From assembly GCA_947626285.1 (NCBI GenBank), contig CANQRR010000010.1, forward strand, positions 1 to 64,000: a stretch of 64,000 nt of DNA. Direction: 5' to 3'. How positions within the stretch are numbered: position 1 is the first letter of the stretch; the number at the start of each line of letters is the position of its first letter. The notes beneath the pieces were generated by a model, which made no database searches, was not told the origin of the DNA, and saw only the letters and a list, made by a program, of their open reading frames with translations. Position numbers and translations under genes: made by a program. The DNA is from an uncultured Lachnospiraceae bacterium (GTDB lineage Bacteria; Bacillota; Clostridia; Lachnospirales; Lachnospiraceae). Below are positions 1 to 9,167 of this stretch, one piece after another.

Positions 1-8
1 ATCCAATA

Positions 9-51
9 AATCCCAGAAACCATTGATTTTTCAACGGTTTCTGGGATTTTT
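9..51. terminator. Intrinsic terminator hairpin
   Basis: A 13-bp inverted repeat (9-21 with 36-48) extends inward through 23-26/31-34 and is followed on the + strand by a short T run. It would end a + strand gene lying left of the window. On the minus strand it lies about 100 bases past the stop of the lipoprotein gene and could serve that too. A second small hairpin at 87-105 (CAATTGT/ACAATTG) sits between them. Confidence 0.7.
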
Positions 52-150
52 GACGTCATAAAGTGTCAAAGATGGGATAATAAAGCCAATTGTCAAGCAC
101 AATTGCAGGAAAAAACGAAAAAAACATGTGTTTTTAAAATTTTCCTACAA

Positions 151-1359
151 TTATTCTCCCGCGCCAATTCCTGCCAGCGCGCTTTCTTCTCCGGAGAGTT
201 CATCGCCTTCTTCTTCATAGATCAAATCCGTCTCGTCTTCCGCACCGGCCTCCTCAGGCGTGATCGTAGCAGTATCGTACAAGTATTCCGCAACCTTGTT
301 TTCGTAGAGGCTCCAGACGATGGATTCACGCCCGCCGGCAGCTTCATATTCCGCTGCGCTGGCATAGCCGTAGTCCTCCGCGGCTGCGGTCACCTCGTCC
401 ACGTATTCCTCCTCCGTCAGCTCGATCCCCTTTTCCTCACAGATCGCGCTGATGAGAAGGCGGAGATTGACGGAGTTCATGACATCCGAATCCAGATCCG
501 CCTGTGAGATACCGAGGGCGTCCAGGATCGCGGAAGTGTCCGATTCTCCGATGAACTGTCCGTAATAGGAGAGGATCTCATCCTCACACAAGGTATACAG
601 CTCCTCCGGATAGCCGTTGTAAGTGGACTCCGCCATTGCCTCCTGGAAAAGGGTGTTGACTGCTCCGGTATAGCTGTCTTCTTCGTACTCACTGAGGATC
701 GTTTCTCGGATAGAATCCTCATACTCGCTCTTGGTCTCGTAGCCGGTATACTCGCTGACGAAAGCATCGTCGTACTCCGGAACGACCGTCTCATATACGC
801 CGGTAACCGTTACCTTGAAGTCAACGGTCTGATTGACCCATTCATCGTACCATGCGTCGTCGCCGTAGGTAACAGAAAAGCTCAACTCGTCACCGGTGGA
901 TGCTCCGGTCAGCTGCTGATCGAACTCTTCGCCGTAATCCGCGTCGCCGATCGTGAAGAAGGTGCTCTCCGGCTCAGCCTCCGCCTCCCCCGCAACGGTG
1001 GCTGTGACGTCGGCGTAGACCGTGTTGCCCGCCTCAGCGGCGTGGTCAACTTCGTTTTCTTCGCTGTAGGAGTAAAGTTCATCCTGGATGCGCTCCTGCA
1101 CCATCTCATCTGTGACATCGTAGACGGTCTGCGTGGCAGAAAGGTCGTCAAGATTTCCGAGCGTAATATAATCCGACACATTTTTTACAAGGTAGTCGGA
1201 GGGAGTGATCGCTTCCAGCGCCTCCGCGCTTTCCGACATTTCCTCTGATACATCCGCGGCAGGCTTTTCTGTCTCAGCTTCTTTTTTGCCGCCGCAGCCG
1301 GTCAACGACACAGTAGCCGCCAGGGCGATCAGAGTCAAAGTTTTTCTGTTGAACATCAT
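151..1359 (-). CDS. Trigger-factor-like lipoprotein (extracytoplasmic peptidyl-prolyl isomerase/chaperone)
   Basis: The 402-residue product starts with a lipoprotein signal peptide and a lipobox (SLTGC, Cys about residue 22), so it should be anchored on the outer face of the membrane. After an acidic linker come a segment resembling the FKBP-type PPIase domain of trigger factor (about residues 105-195) and a helical region like the trigger-factor C-terminal chaperone domain (about 200-365), then an acidic tail. The ribosome-binding N-terminal domain of cytosolic trigger factor is absent, which fits a role in folding secreted proteins. That role is inferred from domain layout. The start has a good ribosome-binding site (AAGGAGATATCC). 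It is transcribed away from the ArsR-type gene; a TATAAT-like -10 lies at 1406-1411 on the minus strand. Confidence 0.8.
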   Translation of the reverse strand: MMFNRKTLTLIALAATVSLTGCGGKKEAETEKPAADVSEEMSESAEALEAITPSDYLVKNVSDYITLGNLDDLSATQTVYDVTDEMVQERIQDELYSYSEENEVDHAAEAGNTVYADVTATVAGEAEAEPESTFFTIGDADYGEEFDQQLTGASTGDELSFSVTYGDDAWYDEWVNQTVDFKVTVTGVYETVVPEYDDAFVSEYTGYETKSEYEDSIRETILSEYEEDSYTGAVNTLFQEAMAESTYNGYPEELYTLCEDEILSYYGQFIGESDTSAILDALGISQADLDSDVMNSVNLRLLISAICEEKGIELTEEEYVDEVTAAAEDYGYASAAEYEAAGGRESIVWSLYENKVAEYLYDTATITPEEAGAEDETDLIYEEEGDELSGEESALAGIGAGE

Positions 1360-1463
1360 GGATATCTCCTTTCGAAAATCGTAATCGTATCTGTTTCTGA
1401 GAGTGATTATAATAGTAACACACTATCATATCTTTGTGAAGCATTTGTGAAAACTGTAAACAC

Positions 1464-1492
1464 TTTACTGAATTAAATTGTTGTGGTATACT
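1464..1492 (+). promoter_or_regulatory. Sigma-A-type promoter for the ArsR-type regulator
   Basis: TTTACT at 1464-1469 and TATACT at 1487-1492 are separated by 17 bases. An upstream in-frame ATG at 1478 lies inside this promoter, so translation must begin downstream, supporting the start at 1574. Confidence 0.65.
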
Positions 1493-1573
1493 CTTCGCAA
1501 AAGCGAATTTTTTACGAGATTGAGCACAGTTGGATCCGAGTGTGAACGAATAGCGGGAGGTGAGAGGCGCGGC

Positions 1574-2194
1574 ATGGGAAAGAAGAAAAAGCAGGAAAAA
1601 CTGAAGAAACAGAAAGAAAAGCTGAAGAAGCAGGAAAAACAGGAAAAACTGGAAAAACAGGAGAAAGCGGCAAAGAAAGCAGCGAAACCGGGGAAGGAGA
1701 AACCCGGGGAAAAAGCTGTGAAGACGGCCAGAGCGGGGAAGCCCGAAAAACAGGCGATGCCGGACAAGGCCAAAAAGCCGGCCACGCGCCAGGATGCGGT
1801 CAGCAAAACCGGGAGATTTGCACAGCGGAATGCGGTCGGAGAGGGCGGAACGCAGAGAGAAAAGCAGGTGCGAAAGGCGCACCGCGCAGGGACGCCGTCA
1901 AAGCAGAATCGTGCCGCGGCCGCGCGATTTCGGGCACTGGGGGACGAAAATCGGCTGCGAATCCTGGAATTGCTGGAGGACAGGGAGCTCTGCGCGGCAG
2001 ATATTCTGAGTTCCATAGGTGTCGTGCAGTCGACGCTGTCACACCACATGAAGACTTTGACGGAGGCCGGTCTGGTAAATGTCAGAAAGCAGGGGAAATG
2101 GTCTTACTATTCGCTGGATGCGAAGCTGCGCGAACAGCTGAGCGATCTGATCGGTCAGTGGGGCTGGACGGCCGATGATAAAAAGCAGAAATAA
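1574..2194 (+). CDS. ArsR/SmtB-family HTH regulator with a lysine-rich N-terminal tail
   Basis: The predicted product has 206 residues. Residues 1 to about 115 are low-complexity and dominated by Lys, Glu, Gln and Ala (KKxEK-type repeats), very basic and probably helical or disordered. A winged-helix ArsR domain of about 80 residues follows, with the family pattern LGDENRLRILELL and a recognition helix around QSTLSHHMKTL. No cysteine pair typical of the ArsR metal site is visible in the recognition region, so a metal sensor is not shown. The ATG at 1574 is chosen because GGAGG lies 13 bases upstream and the longer reading runs into the promoter. It sits just upstream of the citrate synthase gene, possibly co-transcribed. 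The basic tail is unusual for ArsR proteins; non-specific DNA or RNA binding is a guess. Confidence 0.8.
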   Translation: MGKKKKQEKLKKQKEKLKKQEKQEKLEKQEKAAKKAAKPGKEKPGEKAVKTARAGKPEKQAMPDKAKKPATRQDAVSKTGRFAQRNAVGEGGTQREKQVRKAHRAGTPSKQNRAAAARFRALGDENRLRILELLEDRELCAADILSSIGVVQSTLSHHMKTLTEAGLVNVRKQGKWSYYSLDAKLREQLSDLIGQWGWTADDKKQK

Positions 2195-2275
2195 AAGAAG
2201 CAATGCTGCCGATACAAGGGGGTGTGCGGGCAGAGCGGGCGACGGAAAAACAAGACAGGTGAGGAGGAGAATATT

Positions 2276-3643
2276 ATGATGAAAAGCGATGAGGACAGAA
2301 GAATCAGGGATATCCGGCTTGCGGAGCTTGTGAAATGGTGTATGATCTCGGGTGCGCTGGATCTGAATCTTTATGAGGAATACGATGTGAAGCGCGGGCT
2401 GAGAGAGTCGGACGGTAAGGGTGTACTCACCGGCTTGACGGAGATTTCGGACGTGGTTGCATTCCGGACGGAAGAGGGCAGAAAGATTCCGGCCGAGGGA
2501 CGACTTTACTTCCAGGGCTATAATGTCATGGATCTGAAAAAGGGGTTTGAGAAGAGAAAATTCAACTTCGAGGAGACCATTTATCTGCTCCTGTTCGGGG
2601 CATTGCCGAATCAACAACAGCTGCAATCCTTTATTGAGATTCTGAGTCAGTACCGGGAGCTGCCGAACAAATTCGTGCGGGATGTCATCATGAAGGCGCC
2701 CAGCATGGACATCATGAACGCGCTGCAGCGCAGCGTGCTGACGCTCTACTCTTACGATGAGAATCCGGACGATATCTCGATCCAGAATGTGCTGAAGCAA
2801 TGCCTGTCGCTGATCGCGACCTTCCCACTGATTTCAGTCTACGCCTATCACGCATACCAGCACTATCACAACGACAAGAGCCTTCTGATCCGCTACCCGG
2901 ATCCGGAGCTCTCTACGGCGGAAAACATTTTGCGCATCCTGCGCGATGACGGGCAGTACACAGAGCTGGAGGCGCGCGTGCTTGACATTGCGCTGGTGAT
3001 CCACGCGGAGCACGGCGGCGGTAACAACTCCACGTTCACCACGCACGTCGTTTCGTCCACCGGCACCGATACCTACTCGGCGATCGCGGCGTCGCTCGGC
3101 TCTCTGAAGGGGCCGAAGCACGGCGGCGCGAACCTGAAGGTGGAGAACATGTTTGCGGACATTAAGGAGCATGTGAGAGACTGGGGAGACGACAACGCGG
3201 TTCGCGATTATCTGGTAAAGATCATGAATAAGGAAGCGTTTGACGGCAGCGGGCTGATCTACGGCATGGGACATGCGGTCTACACGCTCTCCGACCCGCG
3301 TGCGGTCATTTTGAAGGAATATGCGAAGTCCCTGTCGGAGGAGAAAGGACTGACCGGTGAATTTGAGCTGTATGAGAGGGTGGAACGCATTGCCTCGGAA
3401 CTTTTGACGAATCGCAAGAAGCTGCACAAGCCGATCTGTTGCAACGTCGATTTCTACAGCGGATTCGTGTATTCGATGCTCGGTATTCCGAAGCAGCTGT
3501 ATACGCCGATGTTTGCGATTTCCAGGATCGCGGGCTGGAGCGCGCACCGGATCGAGGAGCTGGTGAACGAGGGCAAGATTATCCGCCCCGCGTACAAATA
3601 CGTGGGACACCACAGGGAATATGTGGATCTGAATGAGCGCTGA
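2276..3643 (+). CDS. Citrate synthase
   Basis: The 455-residue product condenses oxaloacetate and acetyl-CoA to citrate, here probably feeding glutamate synthesis through a partial TCA branch. Family motifs are clear: HAEHGGGNNS (about residues 243-252), the acetyl-CoA region GSLKGPKHGGAN, GMGHAVY with the active-site His about 333, and NVDFYSG with the active-site Asp about 392. The length suits the clostridial form, which has an N-terminal helical extension. A GTG at 2222 is also in frame, but ATG 2276 has GAGGAGGAG about 7 bases upstream and is preferred. A 2-methylcitrate synthase activity cannot be excluded by eye, though no propionate-cycle genes are near. Confidence 0.92.
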   Translation: MMKSDEDRRIRDIRLAELVKWCMISGALDLNLYEEYDVKRGLRESDGKGVLTGLTEISDVVAFRTEEGRKIPAEGRLYFQGYNVMDLKKGFEKRKFNFEETIYLLLFGALPNQQQLQSFIEILSQYRELPNKFVRDVIMKAPSMDIMNALQRSVLTLYSYDENPDDISIQNVLKQCLSLIATFPLISVYAYHAYQHYHNDKSLLIRYPDPELSTAENILRILRDDGQYTELEARVLDIALVIHAEHGGGNNSTFTTHVVSSTGTDTYSAIAASLGSLKGPKHGGANLKVENMFADIKEHVRDWGDDNAVRDYLVKIMNKEAFDGSGLIYGMGHAVYTLSDPRAVILKEYAKSLSEEKGLTGEFELYERVERIASELLTNRKKLHKPICCNVDFYSGFVYSMLGIPKQLYTPMFAISRIAGWSAHRIEELVNEGKIIRPAYKYVGHHREYVDLNER

Positions 3644-3791
3644 GGCCAGTTTGTTAAATTTTCATAAAGTGATTGCGGCGCAAGCGGCGCGTATGTAAAA
3701 TAAAAGTAGCACCGTTGCAGCCCGCCCGGTTCGACAGCGCGGGTTGGGGCTTCGGCAGTCGGAAGGCATACAGGAATTCGGAGGGACGGCA

Positions 3792-4499
3792 GTGTCGGAA
3801 GCGTTCGTGAAGCTTGAGAATGTGACGAAGGTCTACCACATGGGCGAGGTGGATATCCACGCGGTGGACGGCATCGATTTTGAGATACAAAAGGGCGAGT
3901 TTGTCGTGATCGTCGGTCCGTCCGGTGCGGGCAAGACGACCGTGCTCAATATTTTGGGCGGCATGGATACGGCGAGCAGCGGTTCCGTGATCGTGGACGG
4001 GAGCGACATCGCGCGCTACAGCCAGAAGAAGCTGACTACCTACCGGCGGGGCGACATCGGCTTTGTCTTCCAGTTTTACAATCTGGTGCCGAATCTGACG
4101 GCGCTTGAGAATGTGGAGCTGGCGCTGCAGATCAGCAGGAATCCGCTGAACGCGGAGGAGGTGCTGCGCGAGGTGGGCTTGGAGCAGCGCATGGGGAATT
4201 TCCCGACGCAGCTCTCCGGCGGCGAGCAGCAGCGCGTGTCGATCGCGCGGGCGCTTGCGAAGAATCCGAAGCTGCTGTTGTGCGACGAGCCGACGGGCGC
4301 GCTGGATTACCAGACCGGCAAGGCGATCCTCAAGCTTCTGCAGGATATGTGTCGGGAGCGCGGGATGACAGTCATCGTCATCACGCACAACACGGCGATC
4401 ACGCCGATGGCGGACCGGGTAATCCGCATCAAGAACGGCCGCGTCTCCGAGATGAAGCTGAACGATCAGCCGATTCCGGTGGAGACGATCGAGTGGTAA
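3792..4499 (+). CDS. ABC transporter ATP-binding protein (MacB/LolD type)
   Basis: This 235-residue ATPase has Walker [10 protein letters not shown], signature [15 protein letters not shown], Walker [13 protein letters not shown] and the H-loop VITHN. Its close similarity to the MacB/LolD/FtsE group and the FtsX-type permease directly after it indicate a mechanotransmission-type transporter that drives an extracytoplasmic process rather than classical import. GTG 3792 has GGAGGG six bases upstream; a longer reading from 3744 has no such site. The stop overlaps the start of the permease gene by seven bases, so the two are probably translationally coupled. Confidence 0.9.
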   Translation: MSEAFVKLENVTKVYHMGEVDIHAVDGIDFEIQKGEFVVIVGPSGAGKTTVLNILGGMDTASSGSVIVDGSDIARYSQKKLTTYRRGDIGFVFQFYNLVPNLTALENVELALQISRNPLNAEEVLREVGLEQRMGNFPTQLSGGEQQRVSIARALAKNPKLLLCDEPTGALDYQTGKAILKLLQDMCRERGMTVIVITHNTAITPMADRVIRIKNGRVSEMKLNDQPIPVETIEW

Positions 4500-7400
4500 A
4501 TTACAGCGAGAATGTGAGGCTTATGAGAAAAAAAGCGTTACATAAAGATTTTCGCATGGAAATAAAAAAGAGCAAGAACCGCTTCCTGTCCATTTTTTTC
4601 ATAGTGGCGCTGGGAGTGGCTTTTTTCTCTGGAATACAGGCTTCCGCGCCGGATATGCGGCTGACCGGGGACTCCTATTTTGACGACGCAAATCTGATGG
4701 ATCTCCGTGTCGTCAGCACGCTTGGGCTGACGGAGGACGATCTGGATGCGCTTGACGGGATCGAGGGCGTCTCTTTTGTCGTGGGCAGCTATATGGAGGA
4801 TGTCTACTGCGGCGAGGGCGAGGCGCGCGAGGTGCTTCACATTGAGGCATTGCAGGAGGGCATCAACGAGCTCACCCCGGCGGAGGGCAGACTGCCGGAG
4901 CAGGCGGACGAGTGCTTTCTGGACGCGGCCTATGCGCTCAAGACAGGTTACAGGCCGGGGGACGAGCTGGAGATCGAGGTGTCATCGGAGGACGACAGCA
5001 GTCTGAAGCATCGGAAGTTCAAGGTCAGCGGTTACGGTTACAGCCCTTGCTATATTTCGTTCAACCGGGGCAGCACGTCGCTGGGAACGGGTTCGCTGGC
5101 AGGCTTTGCCTATGTGCTCCCGGAGGAGTTTGACGCGGAGATCTACAGCGTGGCGTATCTGAGAGCGGACGGCGCGGCGAAGAAGACCGAGTTTACGGAC
5201 GGCTACGACGATCTGGTGGACGAGGTCTGCACGCGCGTCGAGGGGATCGCGGATGCGCGCTGTGAGATCCGCTACGATGAGGTCATGGAGACGGCGCAGT
5301 CTGAGCTGGATGAGGCGAAGCAGGAGGTCGAGGACGGGAAGCAGGAGCTTGCCGACGCGAAACAGGAGCTGGCGGACGGAAAGGCCGAGGCGGAATCCGA
5401 ACTTGCTGAGGCGGAGTCGGAGCTTTTGGACGGAGAAGAGCAGCTTGCCGACGGGAAGAGGGAGCTCTGGGATGCCGGCGAGGAGGTCGCCGACGGCGAG
5501 CTGGAGCTGAAGACCGGCGAGGAGGAAATTGAGGAGAATGAGTCGACCCTAGAGGAAGGGAAGAACGAGATCGCCGAGGCGGAGGGCACGCTGGAGTCGG
5601 GAGAGAGCGAGTATCAGTCCGGCATGGCAGAATACACGAGCGAAGCGGCCAAGGGCGGGAAGGAGCTGAAGGCCGCGCAGAAGCAGATCGACGATGGAAA
5701 GAAACAGCTTGCACAGGGAAAGCAGCAATACGAGCAGAATCTGGCGGCGTTCCAGAGCGGGCAGGAGCAGCTGGCGGCTGCGGAGACGCAGCTTTCGCAG
5801 CAGCAGGCAACCTATGACGCGGGCGTGCAGCAGCTCGCGGATGGAAAGGCGCAGTATGAAACCGGCCTGGCGCAGTATAACGCGGGGTTGGAGGAGTACA
5901 ATGCCGCGAACGCGAAGCTGCAGGGGCAACAGCAGGAATACAACAATACGATCGGGGCGCAGCAGGCGGCAGTGAGCGCCGCGCAGCAGGCGCAGCAGGA
6001 ATGTGACGCGAGGGTCGCGCAGAACCGCTCAGATAGGGACGCGAAGAGCGCGCAGATGACAGAAGCCCAGAACGCAGTCAGCTCGCTAGATGGGCAGCTT
6101 GGAGAAGCGAAGAGTGCGCTGAGTGTATTGGAAAAGGAAAAAGAGACGGCAGAAACCGAGTTGCAGAGACTACAGGCTGTGTTGGATAATTTAAAGAATA
6201 AGCCGCCGCAAGAGACAGATTCTGAGGGGAATTCGACACAGAAAGAGGAATATGAAAAGCAGCTTGCCGATGCGCAGGCGGCGTTCGATGCACAGAGCGC
6301 GCTTGTGAGCGGGCAGAGCGACGCGGTATCCGCAAAGATCGCGGAGATTGGCGGATTGGAGACGGCACTTGCCGACCAGCAGGGCGTGGTCTCCGGGCTG
6401 GAGAGCGAGATTGCGGCGCTGGACGCGGAATACAATGACAAACTGAGTGTGGAGCAGCAGCAGAAGCAGCAGGAGGCGGCCGGGGCGCAGGCAGCGCTGG
6501 ACCAGACACTGCAGCAGCTTGCGGGTCCGAAAGCAGAGATGGCTGCGGCGGCGGCCACGCTTGCCGGGCAGAAGCAGATGCTGGATGCGACGGCGGCCAC
6601 GTTAGCGCAGTCGAAACAGACGCTGGACGCGAACGAACAGCAGCTGAATACGGCGGGGCAGCAGCTCACCGCCGCGTGGCAGGAGCTGAACACGCAGAAG
6701 GCGCAGGCGGCGACGGCCCAGACACAGCTGGACGAGGCGAAGAAGGAGCTGGACGCGAATGAAAAGAAGCTGGAAGACGGACAGAAGGAGATCGACGCGG
6801 GCTATCAGGAGCTGCGCAAGGCGAAGGCGCAGTTGACTTCGGCGCGCAGGCAGCTGGATTCCGGCTGGGCGCAGCTGGAGGCCTCAAAGTCGCAGGTGTC
6901 GGACGGGGAGCGGCAGCTGGACGAAGGCAGGCAGAAGCTTTCGGACGCGCGAAAAGATCTTGCCGACGCCAGACAGCAGATCCGGGACGGACAGAAGGAG
7001 ATCGTGAAGAACGAGCACACGATTGAAGACGGTTGGGAGGACTACGAGGAAGGGAAGAAAGAAGCCGCGGACGAGATCGCGGAGGGCGAACAGAAGATCC
7101 GCGATGCCGAGTCGGACCTGGCGGACGCGGAGCAGCAGATCGCGGACGCGGAGCAGGAGCTTGCAGAATTGAGCTATCCGGACTGGTATGTGGACAACCG
7201 CAGCGCGCTTCCGGAGCACGCCGGTTTCGGTGAGAACGCGGAGCGCCTTTCCAACATCGCCAAGGTGGTGCCGATCCTGTTTTTCCTAGTGGCGGCTCTG
7301 ATCTCTCTGACGACGATGACGCGCATGGTCGAGGAGGAGCGCACTCAGATCGGGACGCTGAAGGCGCTTGGCTACGGCAAATGGTCGATCGCGTCCAAAT

Positions 7401-8863
7401 ATCTGAAATACGCGTTTCTGGCGACCCTTGGAGGTGGCGCGGCGGGCATTCTGATCGGTGAGAAGATCTTCCCCTGGGTGATCATCAACGCATACGGGAT
7501 CATGTATCAGCACATTCCAGAGATCCTGCTGCCGTACAACTGGACCTACGGGTTGATTGCGATGGGAGCGGCTCTGCTATGCACAATCGGAGCAACGGTC
7601 TCCGCCTGTTACAAGGAACTCATGGCTGTCCCGGCGCAGCTCATGCGGCCGCCGGCGCCGAAGGAGGGCAAACGCGTCCTGCTTGAGCGTGTCACGTTCC
7701 TGTGGAAGCGGCTCAGCTTTACCTGGAAGTCCACGGTGCGCAACCTGTTCCGCTACAAGAAACGGTTCCTGATGACGATCATCGGCATTGGCGGCTGTAT
7801 GGGCCTCTTGCTTGTGGGCTATGGGCTGTTGGATTCGATCTCAGACATCGGGAGGCTGCAGTTTGACGAGCTGCAGCTCTACGACGCGATTGTCGTGTTG
7901 GATACGGATGCGGAGGCGCAGGAGCTGAAAGAAGTGGAAGACACCCTGCGCGCAGACGAGCGGGTGACGCACGCGAAGCGTTTCTATATGCAGCTGACGG
8001 ATGTACAGACGGAGGGCATCACAGACAAGGAGTGGTCGATCTATCTGTATGTGCCGGAAGACATGGAGGATCTGGACGGATTTTTCCGTTTCCGCGACCG
8101 GGAGACGAAGGAGCCGTATGAGCTGAACGACGAGGGCGCGATCATCACGGAGAAGATCGCAAAAGAGTTCAAATTGAAACCGGGCGATGCGATCACGCTT
8201 GAGCAGGAGGAGGGCGACGATGTCGAAGTTCCGATCGCGGCTGTGTGCGAGAACTACCTGTCGCACTATCTATACATGACGCCGACACTCTACGAAAAGG
8301 TGTACGGGGAAAAGCCGGAGTTCAACAGTTTCTTCCTCGAGAGCGGCGAGTCGCAGGAAGGAATCGAGGAGATCGGAGAGCAGCTGCTCTCACATGACGC
8401 CGTGCTCAACGTGACTTACACCGGCACGCTCGCGCAGCAGATCGAGAACATGCTCGGGGCGATGGACGTCGTCATGCTTGTGCTGATCGTCTCCGCCGGC
8501 GCGCTGGCGGTCGTGGTGCTCTACAACCTCAACAACATCAACATCAACGAGCGGCGCAGGGAGCTCGCCACGCTGAAGGTGCTTGGCTTCTACAACGGCG
8601 AGGTGGCGGCGTATGTCTACCGCGAGAACATTCTGCTGACATTGATCGGGGCGGCGCTTGGGATCGTGCTTGGGAAACTGCTGCACGCCTACATTATCAC
8701 GACGATCGAGGTGGACGCATGCATGTTCGGGCGCAACATCAACCTGCCGAGCTTTGTGTATGGGACGCTCTTTACGATCGGATTTTCCATGATCGTCAAC
8801 GGGGTCATGTACTTCAAGTTGAAGAAGATCGACATGGTCGAGTCGCTGAAGAGCGTGGAATAA
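4493..8863 (+). CDS. Giant FtsX-family permease with a ~630-residue coiled-coil ectodomain
   Basis: The 1456-residue partner of the preceding ATPase has one membrane segment near residues 31-50, a folded region, and then an exceptionally long heptad-like region (about residues 262-895). That region is rich in ELADGKxEL-type units with many Glu, Gln, Ala and Asp. The first FtsX domain follows (membrane helix about 925, motif GTLKALGYG), then further helices, a second extracytoplasmic domain, and a C-terminal FtsX domain (about 1320-1456, motif ATLKVLGF). GTG 4493 is chosen because GGAGA lies seven bases upstream; ATG 4523 is the alternative. A surface-reaching stalk or lever driven by ATP hydrolysis is inferred from architecture; substrate unknown. 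Confidence 0.88.
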   Translation: MVNYSENVRLMRKKALHKDFRMEIKKSKNRFLSIFFIVALGVAFFSGIQASAPDMRLTGDSYFDDANLMDLRVVSTLGLTEDDLDALDGIEGVSFVVGSYMEDVYCGEGEAREVLHIEALQEGINELTPAEGRLPEQADECFLDAAYALKTGYRPGDELEIEVSSEDDSSLKHRKFKVSGYGYSPCYISFNRGSTSLGTGSLAGFAYVLPEEFDAEIYSVAYLRADGAAKKTEFTDGYDDLVDEVCTRVEGIADARCEIRYDEVMETAQSELDEAKQEVEDGKQELADAKQELADGKAEAESELAEAESELLDGEEQLADGKRELWDAGEEVADGELELKTGEEEIEENESTLEEGKNEIAEAEGTLESGESEYQSGMAEYTSEAAKGGKELKAAQKQIDDGKKQLAQGKQQYEQNLAAFQSGQEQLAAAETQLSQQQATYDAGVQQLADGKAQYETGLAQYNAGLEEYNAANAKLQGQQQEYNNTIGAQQAAVSAAQQAQQECDARVAQNRSDRDAKSAQMTEAQNAVSSLDGQLGEAKSALSVLEKEKETAETELQRLQAVLDNLKNKPPQETDSEGNSTQKEEYEKQLADAQAAFDAQSALVSGQSDAVSAKIAEIGGLETALADQQGVVSGLESEIAALDAEYNDKLSVEQQQKQQEAAGAQAALDQTLQQLAGPKAEMAAAAATLAGQKQMLDATAATLAQSKQTLDANEQQLNTAGQQLTAAWQELNTQKAQAATAQTQLDEAKKELDANEKKLEDGQKEIDAGYQELRKAKAQLTSARRQLDSGWAQLEASKSQVSDGERQLDEGRQKLSDARKDLADARQQIRDGQKEIVKNEHTIEDGWEDYEEGKKEAADEIAEGEQKIRDAESDLADAEQQIADAEQELAELSYPDWYVDNRSALPEHAGFGENAERLSNIAKVVPILFFLVAALISLTTMTRMVEEERTQIGTLKALGYGKWSIASKYLKYAFLATLGGGAAGILIGEKIFPWVIINAYGIMYQHIPEILLPYNWTYGLIAMGAALLCTIGATVSACYKELMAVPAQLMRPPAPKEGKRVLLERVTFLWKRLSFTWKSTVRNLFRYKKRFLMTIIGIGGCMGLLLVGYGLLDSISDIGRLQFDELQLYDAIVVLDTDAEAQELKEVEDTLRADERVTHAKRFYMQLTDVQTEGITDKEWSIYLYVPEDMEDLDGFFRFRDRETKEPYELNDEGAIITEKIAKEFKLKPGDAITLEQEEGDDVEVPIAAVCENYLSHYLYMTPTLYEKVYGEKPEFNSFFLESGESQEGIEEIGEQLLSHDAVLNVTYTGTLAQQIENMLGAMDVVMLVLIVSAGALAVVVLYNLNNININERRRELATLKVLGFYNGEVAAYVYRENILLTLIGAALGIVLGKLLHAYIITTIEVDACMFGRNINLPSFVYGTLFTIGFSMIVNGVMYFKLKKIDMVESLKSVE

Positions 8864-8913
8864 GAAATTACTGGACGAATAGAGGAAATCAGTGTATGAT
8901 GAATGTATCTAAA

Positions 8914-9139
8914 TAAAAGCCCACGGATTGCTTCGCACTATGTGCTCTCGCAATCCTATCCGCATTCGCAAACTCTGCACTTCGTTTCGGTCGGCGCCAA
9001 ACGCGTGTCACCGGCACGCGGCGCCACAGCACTCACATCTGTTCGTGCTGCTGTATTGCTCATACGGATTAGCGTCTCTCATGGATAAGCAGACGAACAA
9101 GTGAACTTGTTGTCCGCTCTCCATGGAGACCGGGCTTTA
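8914..9139 (+). repeat. Structured intergenic repeat, copy 1 (AAAAGCCC ends)
   Basis: This fills most of the 304-base gap between the permease and transketolase genes, where no gene is seen. Its ends are inverted (TAAAAGCCC 8914-8922; GGGCTTTA 9132-9139). Inside are a nested hairpin GGATTGC/GCAATCC around GCAC/GTGC, a GGCGCC/CGCGTG hairpin, and a right-hand hairpin AACAAGT/ACTTGTT closed by CATGGA/TCCATG and GTCTC/GAGAC. A shorter copy in the opposite orientation lies at 43006-43168. No transposase is present. It could be a MITE-like element, a structured RNA or a processing/terminator element. Confidence 0.7.
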
Positions 9140-9167
9140 TTATCGATAGAAAGGGAAGGTAACCATT

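Noticed and set aside
1494-1513. Small hairpin TTCGC/GCGAA followed by T residues as an attenuator of the ArsR gene
   Set aside because: It begins only a base or two after the -10 box, so most of it would lie before or at the transcription start.
5812-6693. Minus-strand Ser/Ala/Cys-rich frame opposite the permease coiled coil
   Set aside because: Open only because the + strand repeats of Gln, Ala and Glu codons read as Cys, Ser and Ala on the other strand.
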